Of a stretch of 64,000 bases of DNA, positions 41,167-50,565 are shown piece by piece; positions within the stretch are counted from its first letter, which is position 1; each line of letters opens with the position of its first letter. Where the stretch lies: contig NZ_WXZL01000003.1 in assembly GCF_009982895.1 (NCBI RefSeq), forward strand, positions 1 through 64,000. The letters are read 5' to 3'. Below the pieces are notes generated by a model. The model searched no databases. It saw only the letters and a program-made list of their open reading frames with translations, and was not told the origin of the DNA. The position numbers and the translations under genes were made by a program. Origin of the DNA: Deinococcus alpinitundrae. Its GTDB lineage: Bacteria > Deinococcota > Deinococci > Deinococcales > Deinococcaceae.

Positions 41167-42189
41167 TCAACAAAGGTGCGACACAGCTGAGGCAGCGAAG
41201 AAGGACGACACCAAGTTCTTCCGCCTTACCCGGCTAAACCCCACTCTCCAGCGTTGCTTCAGCTCCCCTAGCGTTCGGACGCAAGCGTTTCCCAGCACGT
41301 TGCGCTTGACGTAGGCCCATAACCACTCAATTGGATTGCACTCGGGTGCATACGCGGGGAGATACTCAATGGTCAGTCTCGGTTCGGCTTCTACGAAACC
41401 TTGCACAGTCTTGGCCCGGTGAATCGCTGCGCGATCGAAGAAGACAATTACTTTCCCAGGAATATGGTCCAGTAGGTGCTGCAAGAATTCCTGCACCTGC
41501 ACAGCTTTGACTGAATGATCGTACGTGTGTTGGTAGACCTTGCCCGTGTTGGTAATGCCTGCGATGATTGACAGGCTCTTCCAGTTCAGCTTGGTCTTCA
41601 CTGTTGGGGTTTGTCCGCAGGGTGCCCAGGTCTTCACCACGGTGGTCTTCAGGCTGGAGCCTGATTCATCGGCAAAAACAATCGTGGCACCCTGCTCTAC
41701 GGCTTTTTTTGCGATCTCAGGATAGATGTGCTCAGTCCAATGACCGATGGTTTCTTCGTCGCGTTCCACCGCACGTTTTTCGGGTTTCTGGTACGTCCAG
41801 CCAAGCTGATGGAGCACTCGACCGACATGATCCGGGTGGTACCAGACGCCGAAAGTCGTACCGATGAGGTCAGCAACCTGCTTGGTCGTCCACAGCGCCT
41901 GTTGGTGGCCATGTGCTCGCGGCCCTTGGCATAACTTCTCAATCAGCGTGTTCTTCTGGTCCTCTGTTAGCCCAGCTGGACGGCCTGAGGAAACGGTGGC
42001 TTTCAGCCCTGCCTCTCCTTCAGCGCGGAAACGCTTGATCCAGGTGTTGATTGTAGTCAAGGAAACGCTGAAGTGCCGGGCAAGTGTATGACGGGTGTAT
42101 TCGCCTTGGTGAATGAGCTTGGCGGCTTCCAGCCGACGTTCTTCAAGTTGCTGTCGGGTGAGCTGTTGAGGAAACCAGGCCGATTGCAT
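41167..42189 (-). CDS. IS630-family transposase
   Basis: 340 aa in a single frame. The N-terminal helix-turn-helix pair is HTLARHFSVSLTTINTWIKR, followed by a second winged helix (ALWTTKQVADLIGTTFGVWY). The DDE catalytic domain has first Asp in TIVFADESGSSLKTT, second Asp in VIVFFDRAAIHRA (usual form D-N-A/G-x-x-H; Arg replaces Asn) and the Glu in YAPECNPIEWLWAYVKRN. The C-terminal helix is intact, so the element is probably active or recently active. It is not split into two ORFs as many IS630 relatives are. It is followed by the passenger gene. Confidence 0.9.
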   Translation of the reverse strand: MQSAWFPQQLTRQQLEERRLEAAKLIHQGEYTRHTLARHFSVSLTTINTWIKRFRAEGEAGLKATVSSGRPAGLTEDQKNTLIEKLCQGPRAHGHQQALWTTKQVADLIGTTFGVWYHPDHVGRVLHQLGWTYQKPEKRAVERDEETIGHWTEHIYPEIAKKAVEQGATIVFADESGSSLKTTVVKTWAPCGQTPTVKTKLNWKSLSIIAGITNTGKVYQHTYDHSVKAVQVQEFLQHLLDHIPGKVIVFFDRAAIHRAKTVQGFVEAEPRLTIEYLPAYAPECNPIEWLWAYVKRNVLGNACVRTLGELKQRWRVGFSRVRRKNLVSSFFAASAVSHLC

Positions 42190-42236
42190 CCCAAGACCCT
42201 ACAAGACCAGTTATGAGACTTTTGTCGCCGTCAGTA

Positions 42237-42628
42237 GGAGTGCCGACCTCAGCCGCCAGGTGCTGCGTCAGGCCCAGGACGCCGGGCGCACCTGGGAAAT
42301 TGCCAACGCGCTGATCAACCTCGCCCACGCCCTGTGCCGCAGCGGCCAGACAGCGCAGGCCAAAGAGATCTACTGTCAGGCGGCGGAACTGGCCCGCGAG
42401 CACGACGCGCCCTCGCTGATCGCCGAGGCGCTGGGCGGGCTGGCCGAGGTGCTGTACCGCGAAGGCCACAGTGGGGCCGCCGCGCAGGGGCTGGCCGCCG
42501 CCCTGGCGCATCCCGGCGCGAACGCCGAGATGCGCCAGTATTTCGCCGACCTGACCGCCCGACTTCAGCCGCCGGAAACCTGGAACCCGGCCCGACTCGA
42601 CGGGGCAATGGCGCATCTGCTGCGCTAA
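42237..42628 (+). pseudogene. 3' part of the broken GGDEF-ATPase-TPR gene
   Basis: After the TA duplicate the plus strand resumes the host frame: RSADLSRQVLRQAQDAGRTW, LINLAHALCRSGQTAQAKEI (TPR repeat), LIAEALGGLAEVLYREGHSG, ending with a TAA at 42626. Together with 37788-40694 it rebuilds one protein of about 1,100 residues with GGDEF, ATPase and TPR parts. No start signal is present here, so it should not be expressed alone. Confidence 0.75.
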
Positions 42629-42638
42629 CTCGCGGGCT

Positions 42639-43460
42639 TCAGTAGACCGAATTGCCGGGTGGGCCGCTCTCGCTGCCAGACCCTGCGCTGCCAGTCGATT
42701 TGAAGCGCCCTGCCAGATCGCGCGCCGCCTTGGCCAGCAACGAGGTGTCCACCCCCACCGCCACGAAGGTGCAGCCGAGGTCCAGATAATGCCGGGCCTG
42801 AGCCTCGTCGGTGGCGAGAATGCCTGCCGCCTTGCCCGCTGCCTGAATGCGCCGCACGGCGTCCTCGATGGCGCTCAGCACTTCCGGGTGGTTGGGGTTG
42901 CCCAGGTGACCCAGGCTGGCGCTGAGGTCGGCAGGACCGATGAACAGGCCCGAGACCCCTTCTACAGCGGCGATCTCGTCCAGCGCGTCCAGACCTGCCC
43001 GCGACTCGATCTGTACCAGCAAGCAGATTTCAGCGTCCGCCCGCGTCAGGTAGTCTGGCACCTGATTCCAGCGCGAGGCGCGGGCCAGGGCGCTGCCCAC
43101 ACCCCGGACGCCCTGCGGCGGATACTGGGTGGCCCGCACCAGCGCGCGGGCCTGCTCAGCGCGCTCCACCATCGGCACCAGAATGGTCTGCACCCCCACA
43201 TCAAGGTACTGCTTGATCATCCAGGTCTCGCCGCTGGGCGGGCGCACGATGGGCGTCACCGGATAGGCCGCCAGGGTTTGAAGCTGGCGCAGGGTGCTGC
43301 GAACATCGTTGGGCGCGTGCTCGCCGTCGATCAGCAGCCAGTCGAAGCCCGCCCCGGCGCTGATCTCGGCGCAGTAGGGGTCGGCCAGGGCCAGCCACAG
43401 GCCGATCTGGGGCTTTCCAGCCCGCAAGTTCAGGGCAAAGGTATTCAGAAGATCCGTCAT
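42639..43460 (-). CDS. hpaI: 4-hydroxy-2-oxoheptanedioate aldolase
   Basis: 273 aa class II HpcH/HpaI aldolase, the last step of the homoprotocatechuate pathway, releasing pyruvate and succinic semialdehyde. The motifs are [33 protein letters not shown] (catalytic His region), [34 protein letters not shown] (metal-ligand Glu) and [17 protein letters not shown] (metal Asp). It carries a C-terminal tail of about 20 Gly/Ser residues beyond the E. coli protein (262 aa). It is the last gene of the hpa operon, and its ATG overlaps the hpaH stop as ATGA. Confidence 0.93.
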   Translation of the reverse strand: MTDLLNTFALNLRAGKPQIGLWLALADPYCAEISAGAGFDWLLIDGEHAPNDVRSTLRQLQTLAAYPVTPIVRPPSGETWMIKQYLDVGVQTILVPMVERAEQARALVRATQYPPQGVRGVGSALARASRWNQVPDYLTRADAEICLLVQIESRAGLDALDEIAAVEGVSGLFIGPADLSASLGHLGNPNHPEVLSAIEDAVRRIQAAGKAAGILATDEAQARHYLDLGCTFVAVGVDTSLLAKAARDLAGRFKSTGSAGSGSESGPPGNSVY

Positions 43461-44263
43461 AGAGAGAATCTAAACCCGATGCCGCCCAGTTCGCCGTAAT
43501 CAGCGTGAAAGGTGTCGCCGGGAGAAGCGTCCACCGGGCGGGTAAACGACCCAGCCAGAATGAGTTGCCCCGCCTGAAGCGTGACGCCGTGCGGGTGCAG
43601 CTTGTTGGAGAGCCACGCCACCCCGTTGGCTGGATGGTTGAGCACACCCGCCGCCACACCCGTTTCCTCAATCACGCCGCTACGGTACAGCAGCGCCCCC
43701 ACCCAGCGCAGGTCGAGGTCGTGCGGGCGCACCGGGCGGCCCCCCAGCACAATGCCCGCGTTGGCGGCGTTGTCGCTGATGGTGTCGTAGACCTTGCGCG
43801 TCACGCCGCTTTCCCTGTCAATGCGCTCGATGCGGGCGTCGATGATCTCGATGGCCGGAGTTACGTAGGCCGACGCCCTCAGCACGTCGAAGATGGTGCA
43901 GTTGGGGCCGCTCAGATCGCTTTCCAACAGGAAGGCCAGTTCGACCTCCACCTTCGGCTGGGTAAAACGTGAAGATGGCAATTCGGAGCCTTGCTGAAAC
44001 ACCATATCGTCAAGCAGCACGCCGTAATCCGGCTCGGAGATGTTGGACGAAAGCTGCATGGCGCGGGAAGTCAGGCCGATTTTGTGACCGTACACTGTGC
44101 GGCCCTGGCTGAGCTTGTGATTCACCCAGGCGGCCTGCACAGCGTAGGCGTCGTCAATGGTGATTTCGGGATACTGCAGCGAAAGCTGACGAATCTGAAC
44201 GCGGCTCTGCTCGGCTGCGTCAAGCCGCAGGGCGGCGTCCTGAATCTGGGCGGGCGTCAGCAT
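43457..44263 (-). CDS. hpaH: 2-oxo-hept-4-ene-1,7-dioate hydratase
   Basis: 268 aa member of the fumarylacetoacetate-hydrolase-like/hydratase family (E. coli HpaH has 267 aa). It hydrates 2-oxohept-4-ene-1,7-dioate to 4-hydroxy-2-oxoheptanedioate. Motifs: [30 protein letters not shown], the metal-ligand Glu pair in [45 protein letters not shown] and [10 protein letters not shown]. The start at 44263 matches family length; longer upstream frames have no similarity. It lies between hpaF (13-nt gap) and hpaI (4-nt overlap). Confidence 0.93.
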   Translation of the reverse strand: MLTPAQIQDAALRLDAAEQSRVQIRQLSLQYPEITIDDAYAVQAAWVNHKLSQGRTVYGHKIGLTSRAMQLSSNISEPDYGVLLDDMVFQQGSELPSSRFTQPKVEVELAFLLESDLSGPNCTIFDVLRASAYVTPAIEIIDARIERIDRESGVTRKVYDTISDNAANAGIVLGGRPVRPHDLDLRWVGALLYRSGVIEETGVAAGVLNHPANGVAWLSNKLHPHGVTLQAGQLILAGSFTRPVDASPGDTFHADYGELGGIGFRFSL

Positions 44264-44276
44264 GGCTTTGGACCCT

Positions 44277-44660
44277 TCACAGCGCCACCTTCTGATAGCG
44301 CCGGTGGATGTTGTTTCTCTTCCACGTTTCCACCTCGCCAATTTCGAGTGAGAGGGCCAGATTCCTTGAAGCAAAGTCATCGGCAAAGTGGTCCGTCAGC
44401 ACCGCAAACAGCTCGTCTCCGGTGGCCTGCCTCACTTCTTCGCTGCGGCCCGTGCCAATCTTGAGCGTGACATGCACGAAGGCGTCGTCGTGCTGACCGT
44501 CGGCGACCACATACTCGGTGAGTTTGAGGGCGCGGGCGCGAATGCCACCGATGGGATAGATATCGCCGCGTGCAATCAGAACGGCGTTCAAGTTGGACAA
44601 GAGTTCAGGAATGCGCGGCTCGGCGAGGTTATCGGTGTATTCCACCGTCAGATGCGGCAT
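44277..44660 (-). CDS. hpaF: 5-carboxymethyl-2-hydroxymuconate delta-isomerase
   Basis: 127 aa tautomerase-superfamily isomerase (E. coli HpaF has 126 aa). Met removal would leave Pro1 in [11 protein letters not shown], the general base of the family. [20 protein letters not shown] and [15 protein letters not shown] are typical. It converts 5-carboxymethyl-2-hydroxymuconate to 5-oxopent-3-ene-1,2,5-tricarboxylate. The ATG overlaps the hpaG stop by one base (TAATG), so the two are translationally coupled. Confidence 0.92.
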   Translation of the reverse strand: MPHLTVEYTDNLAEPRIPELLSNLNAVLIARGDIYPIGGIRARALKLTEYVVADGQHDDAFVHVTLKIGTGRSEEVRQATGDELFAVLTDHFADDFASRNLALSLEIGEVETWKRNNIHRRYQKVAL

Positions 44661-45445
44661 TAGGTCCGCGCTCCTTCCTCGGCGATCAAAGGCTCAGCGC
44701 TTTCATCTTCAAGCTGGATGTCGTTTTCCAGGGCTTCCAGGCCGTCAATTTCCAAGCGCATCACGTCACCCGGCCCCACGTGGCTGACCCCCTTGGGCGT
44801 GCCAGTCAGAATCACGTCGCCCGCTTCCAGGGTCATGAAGCGCGACATGAATTCGATCAGTTCCGGCGCTTTGAGGATCATGTCACGGGTGTTGCCTTCC
44901 TGCCTCAGTTCGCCGTTGACGTAGGCCCGCAGGCCCAGGTTATAAGGATCGGGCACCTCGTCGGCACTGACCAGATACGGCCCCAGCGGTCCGAAGGTGT
45001 CCCAGCCCTTGGCCCTCATCGGCGGGCGGTAATAGTTGGAGACGTAATCGCGCACCACCAGGTCATTGGCGATGGTGTAGCCGCCCACGTACTCCTCGGC
45101 GTCCTTGGCCTTGACCCGCCGGGCGTCGCGCCCGATCACGATGCCCAACTCCACCTCATAGTGCATGAACTTCGCCCCACGCGGATAGATCACCGTGCCA
45201 CCGTGCGGCAAGAGGCTGGTGTTGGGCTTGAGGAACATCACCGGCTCTTCGGGGGCCTTGAAACCGAGTTCGGCCACATGGTCGGCATAATTCAGCGCCA
45301 GCGCGATGACCTTGCCGGGCCTGAGCGGCAGCAGGAATTGAACATCCTCGGGGCGGTGCGTCTCGCCCGCTGCGTCGTAGAGCAGGCCGTCTTTGAGGAC
45401 GCCGTTGTGCTGGCGGCCTCTGGAGATGAATCGGGCGGTTTTCAC
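44660..45445 (-). CDS. hpaG: 5-oxopent-3-ene-1,2,5-tricarboxylate decarboxylase, single FAH domain
   Basis: 261 aa fumarylacetoacetase-like enzyme that decarboxylates 5-oxopent-3-ene-1,2,5-tricarboxylate. Motifs: VIALALNYADHVAELG, PVMFLKPNTSLLPHG, the metal ligands in FMHYEVELGIVIGRDAR, GYTIANDLVVRD, GPLGPYLVSADEVPDP and ILTGTPKGVSHVGPGD. E. coli HpaG is a two-domain fusion of about 430 aa; here only one domain is present, as in Gram-positive and Thermus-type pathways. It lies 28 nt after hpaC in the operon. Confidence 0.88.
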   Translation of the reverse strand: MKTARFISRGRQHNGVLKDGLLYDAAGETHRPEDVQFLLPLRPGKVIALALNYADHVAELGFKAPEEPVMFLKPNTSLLPHGGTVIYPRGAKFMHYEVELGIVIGRDARRVKAKDAEEYVGGYTIANDLVVRDYVSNYYRPPMRAKGWDTFGPLGPYLVSADEVPDPYNLGLRAYVNGELRQEGNTRDMILKAPELIEFMSRFMTLEAGDVILTGTPKGVSHVGPGDVMRLEIDGLEALENDIQLEDESAEPLIAEEGART

Positions 45446-45473
45446 AGGTCGAATCCTTTTGAAGAACAGTCTC

Positions 45474-45980
45474 TCATAGCATCACGCCCATCCGGGCGAC
45501 TTCCGGCGGCAGCACGTCGGTCAGCCCCCGGTAGGTGCCGCCGAAGTAAGCCAGCGGCGCTTTTTCGGTGAGGCGGGTGGCCTGCACTTCGCCCACGAAC
45601 AGGGTGTGGTCGCCGCCGTCGTACGTCTGGTATTTGGTGCAGGCCAGTTGCGCCGCCGCGCCGTCCAGCACCGGCAGGCCGCCGAGCTCGCTCCACGGCA
45701 ACCGCAGGCCCGGATCGGGTCGCCCGGCAAAGTGGTCACTCAGGAGTTGCTGACTTTGCGAGAGGATATTGACGGCGAACGCCTGTCCCGCTTCCAGCAC
45801 GGCGTGCATGGCGGCCCGCTTATCCACACTCACCAGAATCAGCGGCGGATTGAGGCTGACCGAGACGAAAGCGCTGGCAGTCATGCCGCGTTGTTCGCCG
45901 TCTTGCCGGGCCGTGATGATGGTCACGCCGCTGGCAAAGCGCGAGAGGGCGGCGCGAAAGTCCTGGGATGAGACGGGCAT
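45474..45980 (-). CDS. hpaC: Flavin reductase component of 4-hydroxyphenylacetate 3-monooxygenase
   Basis: 168 aa NAD(P)H:flavin oxidoreductase of the HpaC/Flavin_Reduct family that supplies reduced FAD to HpaB. Motifs: RFASGVTIITARQDGEQRGM (flavin-binding start), TASAFVSVSLNPPLILVSVD, FAVNILSQSQQLLSDHFAGR and GDHTLFVGEVQATRLTEKAP. AAGGAG precedes the ATG. It lies within the hpa operon but is not adjacent to hpaB; hpaD lies between them. Confidence 0.9.
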   Translation of the reverse strand: MPVSSQDFRAALSRFASGVTIITARQDGEQRGMTASAFVSVSLNPPLILVSVDKRAAMHAVLEAGQAFAVNILSQSQQLLSDHFAGRPDPGLRLPWSELGGLPVLDGAAAQLACTKYQTYDGGDHTLFVGEVQATRLTEKAPLAYFGGTYRGLTDVLPPEVARMGVML

Positions 45981-46034
45981 GGCAGGCTCCTTTGAGTGGC
46001 GGTAAACGGTGACGGTTGCCGAAATCTGCCGCGC

Positions 46035-47013
46035 TCAGATCACATGCACCGGCAAGCCCACCAGTTCGCCCGATGCGGGCTCAATCCAGCCGCCCCCGAA
46101 CGCTTCGAGCGGCATGGCCTGTTCAAACCAGCTTCTGGGCGTTTTCGCGCCCCACAACGTCTGGCGGCGCGGATCGTCCAGCGCCCAGCGTATCGGCTCG
46201 AAGTCGGGGTCGGAGGTGACGTAATCGTTGGTATACAGCTCGATGCGGTGGCCGTCAGGGTCGCGGATGTACAGGAAAAAGGCGTTGCTGACGCCGTGCC
46301 TGCCGGGACCGCGCTCGATGGCTTCGGGCATTCTCGCGGCAGCCAGAATGTCGCACAAACGAATGATGCTCTGCATATCCGGCATCCAGTAAGCGAAGTG
46401 GTGGAGCCTCGGCCCGGTGCCGTTGGTGAGCGCCAGATCGTGCACGCTGCCCCGACGCTGAATCCAGGCGGCCCAGATGCGGCCCTGCTCGTCCTCGGTA
46501 AACTCGCTGAGCCGGAAGCCCAGATGGTCCATGTACCAGCGCATCACGCTCTCCACGTCGGGGGTCATGACATTGATGTGGTCGATGCGCTGGAGGCCCG
46601 CGCCCCGGTGCAGATGGTAGTCCTGAAGCAGCCACTGATGCTTGACCGACTCGGCGTAGAAGGCCACCGGCACGCCGAAGGGGTCCTGAAAGCGCAGCAG
46701 CCTGGGACGGTCCAGCTCGGTTTCCCAGCGGTAGGAAATGCTTTGAGCGTCCAGCAGGGCGGTCATGGCGTCCAGGTCGGCATTCGTCCCAACCCGGTAG
46801 GCCAGGTGCTTGACTCCAGCTTCTGCTGCCAGTTCCAGCTTCAAGGTCCACTCGCGGTCCTCGTTGCCGCGCAGGTAGAGTGCGCCCTCCGTTTCGTGGA
46901 GGATATTCAGGCCCATCAGATCGACGTAGAAATACCTGGAACGCGCCAGATCGGTCACGTAGAAAATACCGTGGGCGATGCGGATGACGTTCGGCTGCCG
47001 AATTGAAGCCGCT

Positions 47014-47021
<8 letters not shown>
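46035..47021 (-). CDS. hpaD: 3,4-dihydroxyphenylacetate 2,3-dioxygenase
   Basis: 328 aa type I (vicinal oxygen chelate) extradiol dioxygenase that opens the homoprotocatechuate ring. It has two VOC modules. The metal ligands are His in [14 protein letters not shown], His in [13 protein letters not shown] and Glu in [15 protein letters not shown], the 2-His-1-Glu triad. It is related to the Brevibacterium/Arthrobacter enzymes and not to the LigB-like E. coli HpaD. The start codon overlaps the hpaB stop by 8 nt. Iron or manganese could serve as cofactor. Confidence 0.93.
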
Positions 47022-48504
<1,483 letters not shown>

Positions 48505-48505
48505 G

Positions 48506-48922
48506 TCAATTCTCCTCTCGCCACTGGGCCAAAAGCTGTTCACCCTCACTACGGCGTTGATGATCCGCGAGGAACCCCGGAACATCTTTGAGACGCTGAG
48601 GATACTTTGTGCCTGTCGTGTGGTTGTGCGCAAAGCCTGCTCGCACCAATTGCTCGGCCAGCTTCCAGGCTTCCACGTCAGTTTGCTTGGGAGCGCGGAA
48701 GTTCTTGCCGACGGGCGTCATCAACTGATGGCACTGGGGACAAGGGAAAGTGGGATCGCCCAGCACCACGCCAGCAGAACGAAATTTGCGATTTCTGGTT
48801 CTCTGGCCCAACGCTTTGGCAGGTTTTTGAAATTGTTTGCGGCAATCAAAACAGACATGATGACTGCTCCGGGTCGGCTGCGCATAGATTTGAACCGTGT
48901 TTTCAGGCGTCCAGCTTTTCAT
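48506..48922 (-). CDS. Small CxxC zinc-ribbon-like protein inside the hpa operon
   Basis: 138 aa, no signal peptide. Two C-x-x-C knuckles are visible: [18 protein letters not shown] near residue 24 and [20 protein letters not shown] near residue 62. Between and after them it is Lys/Arg-rich, and it ends with [20 protein letters not shown] and [18 protein letters not shown]. It is not an enzyme of the homoprotocatechuate pathway. It starts 3 nt after hpaE and its stop lies in the hpaB ribosome-binding region, so it is fully embedded in the operon. Possible roles are iron or redox chaperone for HpaD/HpaBC, or regulator; this is speculative. Confidence 0.7.
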   Translation of the reverse strand: MKSWTPENTVQIYAQPTRSSHHVCFDCRKQFQKPAKALGQRTRNRKFRSAGVVLGDPTFPCPQCHQLMTPVGKNFRAPKQTDVEAWKLAEQLVRAGFAHNHTTGTKYPQRLKDVPGFLADHQRRSEGEQLLAQWREEN

Positions 48923-48925
48923 GGC

Positions 48926-50434
48926 TCACACCCCCAATTTCGCCGCCCCACGTCCGTCCAGATTCACAGCAATGTTCTTGGTTTCCATATAAAAGTCAAA
49001 GCTGTAGTCGCCACCGTCGCGCCCGATGCCACTGGCTTTCATGCCGCCGAAGGGGCTGGGCAGGTGGCGTACATTTTCCGAGTTGATCCAGACCATGCCC
49101 ACGTCCAGCCCCTGCGCGAAGCGGTGGGCGCGGGTCAGGTCATTCGTCCACAGGTAACCCGCCAGACCATACGGCACGTCGTTGGCGATCCGCAGGGCGT
49201 CGGCCTCATCGTCGAAGGGAAGGACCGTCAGCACCGGGCCGAAGATTTCTTCCTGGGCAATCCGCATCTCGCTGCGGGCGTTGGTGAACAGCGTGGGGCG
49301 CACGTAGTTGCCGCTCTCCCCTATCCGCTCGCCGCCCACTGCCACCGTCGCGCCGTCTGCCCGCGCGATGTCAAAGTAGCTGCACACTTTCTCGAACTGA
49401 CGCGGATGAATCAGCGGCCCGACCTCGGTGGCGGGATCGAGCGGATCGCCGACCTTGATGTTGGAGACGCGCTCGGCCAGCTTTTTCACGAAGTCGTCGT
49501 GAATACTACGTTCCACCAACAGGCGGCTCGAGGACGTGCAGCGCTGTCCGTTGAGGCTGTAGAGCATGAAGATAGCGGCGTCGAGTGCCCGCTCCAGATC
49601 GGCGTCGGCAAACACCACCACCGGGTTCTTGCCGCCGAGTTCCAGGTGGACGCGCTTGAGGGTAGCTGCACCCTGCTTCTGAATCGAGCTGCCGGTGCTG
49701 CTCTCGCCGATAAAGGCAATCGCCTTGATATGGGGATGCTCGGTGAGCGCTCTGCCCGCCGTCTCGCCGTAGCCGTGAACGAGGTTCACCACCCCCGCCG
49801 GGATGCCCGCCTCGTGCATGATCTCGGCCAGCAGTGTGGCGGTCACCGGGCTCCACTCGGCGGGCTTGTGCACCACTGTGCAGCCGGACGCCAGCGCGGG
49901 CGCGATTTTCCAGCTCGACAGCATGAACGGCGTATTCCAGGGGGTGATGATGCCGACCGGGCCAATCGGCTGGCGGATGGTGTAATTGAGAAATCCGTCG
50001 GCGGGTAAGCTCAGCCCGTCCTGGGCAGCCTCGGCGCGGTCGGCGAAGAAGCGGAAGTTCTCTGCAGCGCGAATAGCCGCCGATTTCATGAACCGGATCG
50101 GCTGCCCGGTGTCCATACTCTCGGCCAGCGCCAGCTCCTCAGCGCGGTCTTCGATTAGCGCGGCAACTTTGTAAAGCAGCTTGCGCCGGGCCTTGCCGTC
50201 CAGGGCTTTCCAGGCGGGAAACGCGGCCCAGGCCGCCTGCGCGGCTCGGTCAATGTCGTGCTCGTCGCCACTGGCCGCCGCTGTCAGCAAGGAGTTGTCG
50301 GTGGGCGTGTGAACTTCAAAGGTTTCACCGCTGGCCGAATCTTGCCACTCACCACCGATGAAGTGCTTGAGGGTGCGCTGGGAAAGCTGCTGGCGAAGTT
50401 GCTCGGCGGGTTTGGGGGAAGAAATGGCCGTCAT
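48926..50434 (-). CDS. hpaE: 5-carboxymethyl-2-hydroxymuconic semialdehyde dehydrogenase
   Basis: 502 aa NAD+-dependent aldehyde dehydrogenase that oxidises the HpaD ring-cleavage product. Motifs: IGPVGIITPWNTPFMLSSWK (NAD site), HLELGGKNPVVVFADADLER (catalytic Glu), SLNGQRCTSSSRLLVERS (catalytic Cys), TEVGPLIHP and EEIFGPVLTVLPFDDE. The ATG at 50434 has CAGGAGG upstream. First gene of the operon, facing the PucR-type regulator with 131 nt between starts. The upstream region holds inverted repeats that may bind that regulator. Confidence 0.92.
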   Translation of the reverse strand: MTAISSPKPAEQLRQQLSQRTLKHFIGGEWQDSASGETFEVHTPTDNSLLTAAASGDEHDIDRAAQAAWAAFPAWKALDGKARRKLLYKVAALIEDRAEELALAESMDTGQPIRFMKSAAIRAAENFRFFADRAEAAQDGLSLPADGFLNYTIRQPIGPVGIITPWNTPFMLSSWKIAPALASGCTVVHKPAEWSPVTATLLAEIMHEAGIPAGVVNLVHGYGETAGRALTEHPHIKAIAFIGESSTGSSIQKQGAATLKRVHLELGGKNPVVVFADADLERALDAAIFMLYSLNGQRCTSSSRLLVERSIHDDFVKKLAERVSNIKVGDPLDPATEVGPLIHPRQFEKVCSYFDIARADGATVAVGGERIGESGNYVRPTLFTNARSEMRIAQEEIFGPVLTVLPFDDEADALRIANDVPYGLAGYLWTNDLTRAHRFAQGLDVGMVWINSENVRHLPSPFGGMKASGIGRDGGDYSFDFYMETKNIAVNLDGRGAAKLGV

Positions 50435-50467
50435 TGAACCTCCTGGGCGCGAAAACTGCACGAACGC

Positions 50468-50512
50468 TGGCGCAAGTTGTCTTTCGCCAAGCCTAAGGCC
50501 ACAGCTCAGGCC
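50468..50512. promoter_or_regulatory. Inverted repeats between hpaE and the PucR-type regulator
   Basis: An interrupted palindrome at 50468-50489 has arms TGGCG-x-AAG and CTT-x-CGCCA around TTGT. A second imperfect palindrome at 50497-50512 has GGCC at both ends and AGCT in the centre. Both lie in the hpaE leader or promoter, the expected place for an operator. Binding by the neighbouring regulator is inferred. Confidence 0.45.
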
Positions 50513-50552
50513 AAAACAAGGTATGAAACAACAAAAAACCGGTCCTCTTTTG

Positions 50553-50558
50553 TAGAAT
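50553..50558 (+). promoter_or_regulatory. -10 element TAGAAT of the PucR-type regulator, leaderless
   Basis: TAGAAT ends 7 nt before the ATG at 50566, with no Shine-Dalgarno sequence between (TCACCAG). This is a good example of the leaderless arrangement. Confidence 0.5.
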
Positions 50559-50565
50559 TCACCAG

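Larger units (their letters stand above)
40696..42234 (-). mobile_element. Complete IS630-like element carrying a passenger gene
   Basis: 1539 bp flanked by TA on both sides (40694-40695 and 42235-42236), the IS630/mariner target duplication. The ends show imperfect inverted repeats: left TTGAGAACGACAGAAGT, right (complement) CTGACGGCGACAAAAGT, 13 of the first 17 matching when the CGACA block is aligned. Removing the element and one TA rejoins the host frame exactly (G-N-A-A then R-S-A-D-L-S-R). It encodes the transposase and, downstream of it, a second gene. Typical IS630 elements are about 1.1 kb with only a transposase. Confidence 0.85.
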
